From Achromobacter denitrificans NBRC 15125 (GTDB lineage Bacteria > Pseudomonadota > Gammaproteobacteria > Burkholderiales > Burkholderiaceae_B): a DNA stretch of 64,000 nt. Each line of letters starts with the position of its first letter. Position 1 is the stretch's first letter. The DNA lies in assembly GCF_001571365.1 (NCBI RefSeq), contig NZ_BCTQ01000001.1, forward strand, positions 452,155 to 516,154, given 5' to 3'. Made by a program: the position numbers and the translations under genes. Under the pieces are notes generated by a model. That model was not told where the DNA came from, made no database searches, and saw only the letters and a program-made list of their open reading frames with translations. This document shows, piece by piece, positions 59,271-64,000 of this stretch.

Positions 59271-60794
59271 TCAGCCCGACTTGAAGCGTTCCAGCAGCTG
59301 GCGTTCCTCGGCCAGCTTGTCCTTCACTTCCTTGATCTGCACGTCGATCTGCGACTGCTCGTAGAAGTCGGTGGACATGCCGCGCGCCTGCTGCAGCTGC
59401 GATTCCGCGGCCGCGAACGCCCCGGTCATCACGTAGAAGCGCGCCAGATCCCGGCGCGCCGCCACCGGCTTGCCGTTGCGCTCCTCGCTTTGCGCCAGCA
59501 TCTGGTAGAGGCTGGGTTCATCGTCGCCCCATTGCTTGATCTTGGCGCGCAGATATTCCTGCGCGTCGGCGTGGCGGCCGACGCTTTGCAGCGCCTGGGC
59601 GTAGGCGATGCCCAGGGCCCGCTGCTCAGGCCAGCGCTTGGTGGCCGCCTGGGCCAGTTCCAGGGCCCGCGGATATTCCTTGCGCGCCAGCGCCATGTCC
59701 ACGCTCAGCTTGGCCAGCTGGGCCGAATTGCGACCGTCCGCGGTCGCCAGGCCGAGGTTGCGTTCGGCCTCGGCCAGGTTGTTGCGCTGGAAGGCCTGCA
59801 AGGCCAGGCCGTAGTAGGCGGCCGAGCGGCGCACGCCGGACAGGGCCTGGGCCTCGTCCTGCAATTGCTGCCCGGCGGTGCGCAGGCTGACGGCATCGCG
59901 CCCCTGCACCACCCGCATCTTGGCCCGCACGTACCAGAAATCGTCGCTGTCCACGTGGCGCGTCGCGGGCAGGCCGCGGACGCGGTTCTGCACGTCGGAC
60001 ATCCGTTCGATGGAAAGCGGGTGGGTGCTGGCCCAGGAGCCGCCGCCCGCGCCTTCGTTCAGGCGCGACGCGTTCATCAGGCGCGCGAACATCTGCGACA
60101 TGCCTTCGGCGTCGTAGCCCGCCTTGGTCAGCATCTGGAAACCGGCGCGGTCGGCCTCGCGTTCCGCGTCGCGCGAAAAGCCCAGCTGCCGGTTGATGGC
60201 CGCGGCCTGGCCGAACGCCGCCACGCCCACGGCCAAGTTGCCCCCGCCGCCGGCCAGCGCCGCCAGCAGCGCGCCCGCCAGGCTGGCCAGCATCACCATG
60301 CCGTTCTGGTTCTGCTGCGTCATGCCGCGCGCGATGTGGCGCTGCACGACGTGGCCGATTTCGTGCGCCAGCACCGCCGCCAGCTCGGATTCGCTGGCGG
60401 AGGACACGATCAGGCCGGTGTTGACGCCGATGTATCCGCCGGGCATGGCGAAGGCGTTGATCTCGGGATCGCGCACGCCGAACATTTCCACTTCAGGCAC
60501 GGCGCCCGGAGCGTAGGCCGCCAGCTTGCGCCCCATGGTGGTGAGGTACTGGCTGAGCTCGGGGTCGTCGACGTAGGTCGGATCGCGCCGCCCCTGGGCC
60601 ATGATGGCCTGGCCCAGGCTGCGCTCCAGCATGGGGGACAGTTCAGCCGCGGAGGCCGCGCCCATGGAGGGCAGCCCCATGGGCTGCGCCCAGGCGGCTA
60701 CCGGGATGCCGGGCGCGATCAAGGCGACGGAGAGGCCGATGATTGCGCCTCGTTTCGCAATCGAGCAAATGGAGGGCATTTTCCTGCGGTTCAT
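59271..60794 (-). CDS. M48 metalloprotease with TPR domain, BepA-like, exported
   Basis: Periplasmic zinc protease of 507 residues that helps outer-membrane protein assembly and quality control in its E. coli homologue BepA. Signal peptide about 1-37, HEIGH zinc motif at 144-148, third ligand in the EREAD segment at 211-215, then TPR-like helices from about 330 to the end. Start 60794 is uncertain; an ATG five codons in is possible. Divergent from galU. Confidence 0.93.
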   Translation of the reverse strand: MNRRKMPSICSIAKRGAIIGLSVALIAPGIPVAAWAQPMGLPSMGAASAAELSPMLERSLGQAIMAQGRRDPTYVDDPELSQYLTTMGRKLAAYAPGAVPEVEMFGVRDPEINAFAMPGGYIGVNTGLIVSSASESELAAVLAHEIGHVVQRHIARGMTQQNQNGMVMLASLAGALLAALAGGGGNLAVGVAAFGQAAAINRQLGFSRDAEREADRAGFQMLTKAGYDAEGMSQMFARLMNASRLNEGAGGGSWASTHPLSIERMSDVQNRVRGLPATRHVDSDDFWYVRAKMRVVQGRDAVSLRTAGQQLQDEAQALSGVRRSAAYYGLALQAFQRNNLAEAERNLGLATADGRNSAQLAKLSVDMALARKEYPRALELAQAATKRWPEQRALGIAYAQALQSVGRHADAQEYLRAKIKQWGDDEPSLYQMLAQSEERNGKPVAARRDLARFYVMTGAFAAAESQLQQARGMSTDFYEQSQIDVQIKEVKDKLAEERQLLERFKSG

Positions 60795-60851
60795 AAGCCT
60801 ATGATAGCGATGAGCTTAAAATGTTTCATCGATCCCCCCAACGAGGTGTCA

Positions 60852-61703
60852 ATGCGTCCCGTCCGTAAAGCCGTTTTCCCCGTCGCCGGCATGGGCACGC
60901 GCTTCCTGCCCGCCACCAAGGCGATGCCCAAGGAAATGCTGCCCGTGGTCGACAAGCCGCTGATCCAGTACGCCGTGGAAGAAGCCGTCGCCGCCGGCAT
61001 CACCGACCTCATTTTCGTGACGGGGCGCAACAAGCGCGCGATCGAAGACCACTTCGATTCGGCTCCGGAACTGGAATCCGACCTGGAAAGCAAAGGCAAG
61101 CACGAGCTCCTGGCCATGGTGCGGGGCATTCTACCCGCGCACGTCAACTGCCTGTACATCCGGCAATCGGCGCCCCTGGGCCTGGGCCACGCGGTGCTGT
61201 CGGCCGCGCCCGCCGTGGGCGACGAACCGTTCGCCGTACTGCTCGCCGACGACCTCATCGATTCGGACACCCCCGCCCTGAAGCAACTGGTGGACGTCGC
61301 CGTCGCCCAGAACGCCAGCGTGCTGGGCGTGCAGGACGTGCCCCGCGCCGATACCCGCAAGTACGGCATCGTGGCCACCCGCGAAGGAGACGCCCGCTCC
61401 GACGGCCGCACGGAACGCGTCACCCATATCGTTGAAAAACCCGATCCCGAAGCCGCGCCCTCGACCCTCGCCGTGGTGGGCCGGTATGTGCTGGAAGCGG
61501 CCATCTTCGACCACCTGCGCTCCACCAAGATGGGCGCCGGCAACGAGATCCAGCTCACCGACGGCATCGCCTCGATGATGCGGGAGCGCGCCGTGTTCGC
61601 GCACCGCTATGAAGGCGTGCGCTACGACTGCGGCAGCAAGGCCGGCATGTTCCAGGCCACGGTGGCGCTGGGCAAGAAATATCACGGCCTGGAGCCGGAA
61701 TGA
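60852..61703 (+). CDS. galU: UTP-glucose-1-phosphate uridylyltransferase
   Basis: Makes UDP-glucose for surface glycans. The 283-residue product shows the nucleotide signature [19 protein letters not shown] (13-31), VEKPDP and the late YDCGSKAGM. Start 60852 has AGG 8 bases upstream; an in-frame ATG at 60810 is rejected on family length. Convergent with the CtaG-type gene. Confidence 0.96.
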   Translation: MRPVRKAVFPVAGMGTRFLPATKAMPKEMLPVVDKPLIQYAVEEAVAAGITDLIFVTGRNKRAIEDHFDSAPELESDLESKGKHELLAMVRGILPAHVNCLYIRQSAPLGLGHAVLSAAPAVGDEPFAVLLADDLIDSDTPALKQLVDVAVAQNASVLGVQDVPRADTRKYGIVATREGDARSDGRTERVTHIVEKPDPEAAPSTLAVVGRYVLEAAIFDHLRSTKMGAGNEIQLTDGIASMMRERAVFAHRYEGVRYDCGSKAGMFQATVALGKKYHGLEPE

Positions 61704-61722
61704 TCGTGGGCGCGACGCCCGC

Positions 61723-62583
61723 CTAGACCGACACCGCGCGCGCCTTGGCGCGCGCCTGCGCATCGCGGTCCGCCTTGCGCAGCCGCCCCTTGGCGGATAG
61801 CCGCATCAAGGTCCCCAAGGCCACCATCAGGCCGATCACCTCGACCAGCGCGGCCGGGATCCACATGGTCAGCCCGCCGATGGTCTGGTCCGTCTGGGCC
61901 GACATCGCGATGGCGCGGCCGCACAGCTCGAACAAGGGATAGATATCGCTTTCGGTGAAGGCGATGACCGCGCCCGCCACCATCTGCGGCAGCATCGTCA
62001 GCACCGGCGAAATGACCCGCCCGCCGGGCGTCATGGCCGCGGGCGGCGCGGGCCGGCGGTCCAGGATCAGGTTCCAGTACATGAAGCCGCTGATCACCAC
62101 CGACCAGTTCATCAGCCGGTACAGGCGCCAGTCCAGCATGGAATAGAACTGCACCGACGGGATCAGCCAGACCAGCACCAGGAAGACGAACAGCGAGGGG
62201 ACGAAGATCTTGTTGGTCAGCACGGCCACCGTGGCGCGGCCGGCGCCGGTGCGCAGGAAGTCGCGCAGCCGGATGCGCCACGCCATGGGCAGCCCGGCCC
62301 GCATGGCCTGGCCCGGGAACGCCGCCATCACCAGCAGCGGCCCCAGGTGGTGCAGCACCAGATGCTGGATGCGGTGGATGAAGAACATGCGCTCCGCGTA
62401 GTAATCCAACCGGGTATGCATGGACAGGTACAGCAGCACCATGCCCATCCAGAACAGGACCTTGCGGGCGCCCGAAACGCGATGGACCCGCTGGCCGCGC
62501 ACGAACAGCACGATGGCGACCAGGAAGGAAGCCACCAGCGTGGGAGAGAACTCCCAGGGTACGAGCCATTCGAGACTATCCAT
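61723..62583 (-). CDS. Cytochrome c oxidase assembly protein, CtaG (caa3 type)
   Basis: Inner-membrane protein of 286 residues with seven or so helices. The family signature is MFFIHRIQHLVLHHLGPLLVMAAFPG with paired histidines, plus the late QMVAGAVIAFTESDIYPLFELCGR. It supports copper insertion or assembly of caa3-type oxidases in Bacillus; the role in this organism is inferred. No oxidase genes are adjacent. Confidence 0.9.
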   Translation of the reverse strand: MDSLEWLVPWEFSPTLVASFLVAIVLFVRGQRVHRVSGARKVLFWMGMVLLYLSMHTRLDYYAERMFFIHRIQHLVLHHLGPLLVMAAFPGQAMRAGLPMAWRIRLRDFLRTGAGRATVAVLTNKIFVPSLFVFLVLVWLIPSVQFYSMLDWRLYRLMNWSVVISGFMYWNLILDRRPAPPAAMTPGGRVISPVLTMLPQMVAGAVIAFTESDIYPLFELCGRAIAMSAQTDQTIGGLTMWIPAALVEVIGLMVALGTLMRLSAKGRLRKADRDAQARAKARAVSV

Positions 62584-62679
62584 GCAAACCGTCCGGAGAA
62601 CATCGGGGAAGACGAGGACCGGCGCCGCGCGCCGCATCCCGTCGATTGTAGTAGACCCCGGCGCGGACCGCCCCGGCGC

Positions 62680-63783
62680 TCAAAAACGGTGCGAAATGCC
62701 CGTGCCGACCCGGGTGGTGTGCGAATGGGCGGGGTCGAACTGGTTGTCCAGCGTGTAGTTCGACGCATAGCCGGCGAAGGCGTAGAGCGTCGTGCGCGGG
62801 GACAGGCCGTAGGTATAGCCCAGCGTCATCACTTGCGCATTGCGCGCCGTCATGCCGTTGTCCCATTGCCAATCCGGATGCGCCAGCGACCACTGCAGCA
62901 GCACGGCGCCCGGCCCCACCGGAACGCTGGCGCCGACCAGCCAGGCGTCGACCGTGCCGCCTCGAACGAACGCGGCCGGCCCCAGGCCCAGGCCGAGATC
63001 GTCTGGATCGCCACCGTCCAGCCCGGCATAGCCGTTGCGCTGGCGCGACCAGGCCACGGACAGCTTCAGTACCTCGAAGTCGTAGGAAGCCCCGAGCTGG
63101 ATCGCCTGCGGCCGTCCCCGGTTGCCGGCCGGCGCGTCGGCCAGCCGCAGTTGGTCCCAGGTGGCGACCGCCAGCAGCGGCCCGTCCTCGTATTTCAGGC
63201 CCGCGCTGACCGCGCGGTTATTGTCGGCGGTGCGGAACCGGCCCTGGCCGTCGGCATCGAAGGAATACCCCACGGCCGCCTGGAAGCCTTGCCAGACAGG
63301 CGAGTAGTAGTTCACGAGGTTGTCGAACTGGTAGTTGTCGGATGCCTTGAACGTGGCGCCCATCCCCATTTCCTTCCAGGAAGCGATTTCCAGCGCATTG
63401 CCGTAGACCTGCCCCACCGTGTGCTGCCGGCCCAGCCGCAGTTCGCCGTAGTCGTCGTGGCCCAGGCCGACCCAGGCGGCGTAGTTGAACAGGCTGTTGT
63501 CGTCCGCCGATTTGCCGGAAGAAGGGTCGAAACCGCTTTCCAGCTGGAAGCGCGTACGCCAGCCGTCCCCCAGGTCTTCCGCCCCCCCCAGGCCCCACAG
63601 GGAATCGGTGAGCCCGCCATTGAGCAAGCCGGCACGGCTGCCCTGGCCCGAGGTCTTGGTGACGGCCAGGCCGGCGTCCACCACGCCGTACAGCCGCACG
63701 CCCAGCCCGTCGTCGTCGGCCTGCGCCCCCGTCGACAGGGCCAGGCCCGCCACCGCCACTGCGCCCAGAAAAATCATTTTCAT
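62680..63783 (-). CDS. Gram-negative porin (OmpC/Omp32 type)
   Basis: Outer-membrane trimeric porin of 367 residues. Signal peptide 1-22 (STGAQADD), then VRLYGVVDAGLAV, the GLGGAEDLGDGWRTRFQLESGF and LGRQ segments of betaproteobacterial porins, alternating aromatic strands and the C-terminal phenylalanine (GISHRF) needed for BAM insertion. AGGAG precedes the start. Lies upstream-convergent to no partner and next to mgtA. Confidence 0.93.
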   Translation of the reverse strand: MKMIFLGAVAVAGLALSTGAQADDDGLGVRLYGVVDAGLAVTKTSGQGSRAGLLNGGLTDSLWGLGGAEDLGDGWRTRFQLESGFDPSSGKSADDNSLFNYAAWVGLGHDDYGELRLGRQHTVGQVYGNALEIASWKEMGMGATFKASDNYQFDNLVNYYSPVWQGFQAAVGYSFDADGQGRFRTADNNRAVSAGLKYEDGPLLAVATWDQLRLADAPAGNRGRPQAIQLGASYDFEVLKLSVAWSRQRNGYAGLDGGDPDDLGLGLGPAAFVRGGTVDAWLVGASVPVGPGAVLLQWSLAHPDWQWDNGMTARNAQVMTLGYTYGLSPRTTLYAFAGYASNYTLDNQFDPAHSHTTRVGTGISHRF

Positions 63784-63799
63784 GCGTATCTCCTGATTC

Positions 63800-63824
63800 G
63801 GCGGCGGGCGATCGGCCCGCCGCC
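63800..63824. other. GC hairpin between mgtA and the porin gene
   Basis: 10-bp perfect stem GGCGGCGGGC (63800-63809) and complement (63815-63824), 5-base loop, no T tract. It lies after the mgtA stop and just before the porin ribosome site on the minus strand, so it may weakly terminate mgtA transcripts. Confidence 0.5.
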
Positions 63825-63837
63825 GGGCGCCATGGCC

Positions 63838-64000
63838 TATTGCCAGCCGTAGCGACGTACCCAGACGCCCTTCAGCAACTGCGTGAGAACGCAGTAGCCC
63901 AGCAGGATGCCGGCCAGCCACGGGAAGTAGCTCCACGGCAGCGCCTGCAGCTGGAAGTACTCGGCCAGCGGCGAGAAAGGCAGCAACAGCCCGAGGATCA
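63838..64000 (-). CDS. mgtA: Magnesium-transporting P-type ATPase MgtA, C-terminal end (partial)
   Basis: Only the last 53 or so codons lie in the window; the 5' part is beyond base 64000. The translation reads SPLAEYFQLQALPWSYFPW, then LAGILLGYCVLTQLLKG and VWVRRYGWQ followed by TAG. This is the C-terminus of MgtA/MgtB, which in E. coli ends in a closely similar PLSYFPW, LTQLVKG and RRYGWQ. Expected role is Mg2+ import at the inner membrane. The gene is on the minus strand, upstream of the porin. Confidence 0.85.

Overview
The window is a 64 kb, GC-rich, densely packed stretch of chromosome. Gene families, codon use and gene order (hrcA-hemH-grpE-trx-dnaK-dnaJ, aat-bpt-pyrD, several Bug/TctC binding proteins, a phasin, hexapeptide-free class of short conserved betaproteobacterial proteins) point to a betaproteobacterium of the Alcaligenaceae, close to Bordetella or Achromobacter. 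No rRNA, CRISPR array, integrase, transposase or phage gene was seen. The genus is an inference, since no database search was possible.

Layout. 1-14.4 kb: 3' part of a DapA-family gene, a chemoreceptor, an O-antigen-ligase-like membrane protein, icd, a DUF1841 protein, two small periplasmic cytochromes c, a MoxR ATPase/VWA pair, two acetyltransferases, an M16 protease and a secreted protein built of three repeats. 14.7-24.1 kb: the heat-shock block on the minus strand (hrcA, hemH, a small acidic protein, grpE, a thioredoxin-like gene, dnaK, dnaJ) with two well-formed sigma-32-type promoters, divergent from nadK-recN. 24.1-27.5 kb: an 82-bp tandem repeat, fur, bamE, dapB, murB.

27.8-41.8 kb: three identical tRNA-Gly(GCC) genes and a tRNA-Cys. 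Between the first two tRNA-Gly copies lies a 12.5 kb accessory catabolic segment. It carries a LysR regulator with a palindromic operator, a haloacid-dehalogenase-like hydrolase, a class III CoA transferase, a hotdog thioesterase, a Bug binding protein, an aldehyde dehydrogenase, an ABC-type binding protein, a zinc alcohol dehydrogenase, a two-subunit thiamine-diphosphate decarboxylase, and a diiron oxygenase with its ferredoxin reductase. Together these look like a peripheral pathway for an organic acid or alcohol whose substrate cannot be read from sequence. A ProQ/FinO RNA chaperone sits between the second and third tRNA-Gly.

41.9-64 kb: mixed housekeeping. It holds DoxX and SnoaL-like proteins with a LysR regulator, a Nudix hydrolase translationally coupled to aat, a disrupted bpt gene, pyrD, a phasin, a Bug protein, an IclR regulator, a molybdopterin-binding-domain protein, an EI24 membrane protein, a thioredoxin, rhlE, azlCD, ilvE, a CHCC zinc-finger protein, a YheT-type hydrolase, a BepA-like M48 protease, galU, a CtaG-type oxidase assembly protein, a porin, and the 3' end of mgtA running off the window.

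The clearest anomalies are the internal deletion/frameshift in bpt, the catabolic segment bracketed by identical tRNA genes, the diiron oxygenase pair, the paired sigma-32 promoters flanking a CxxC protein with an unusual active site, and two simple or tandem repeat tracts.
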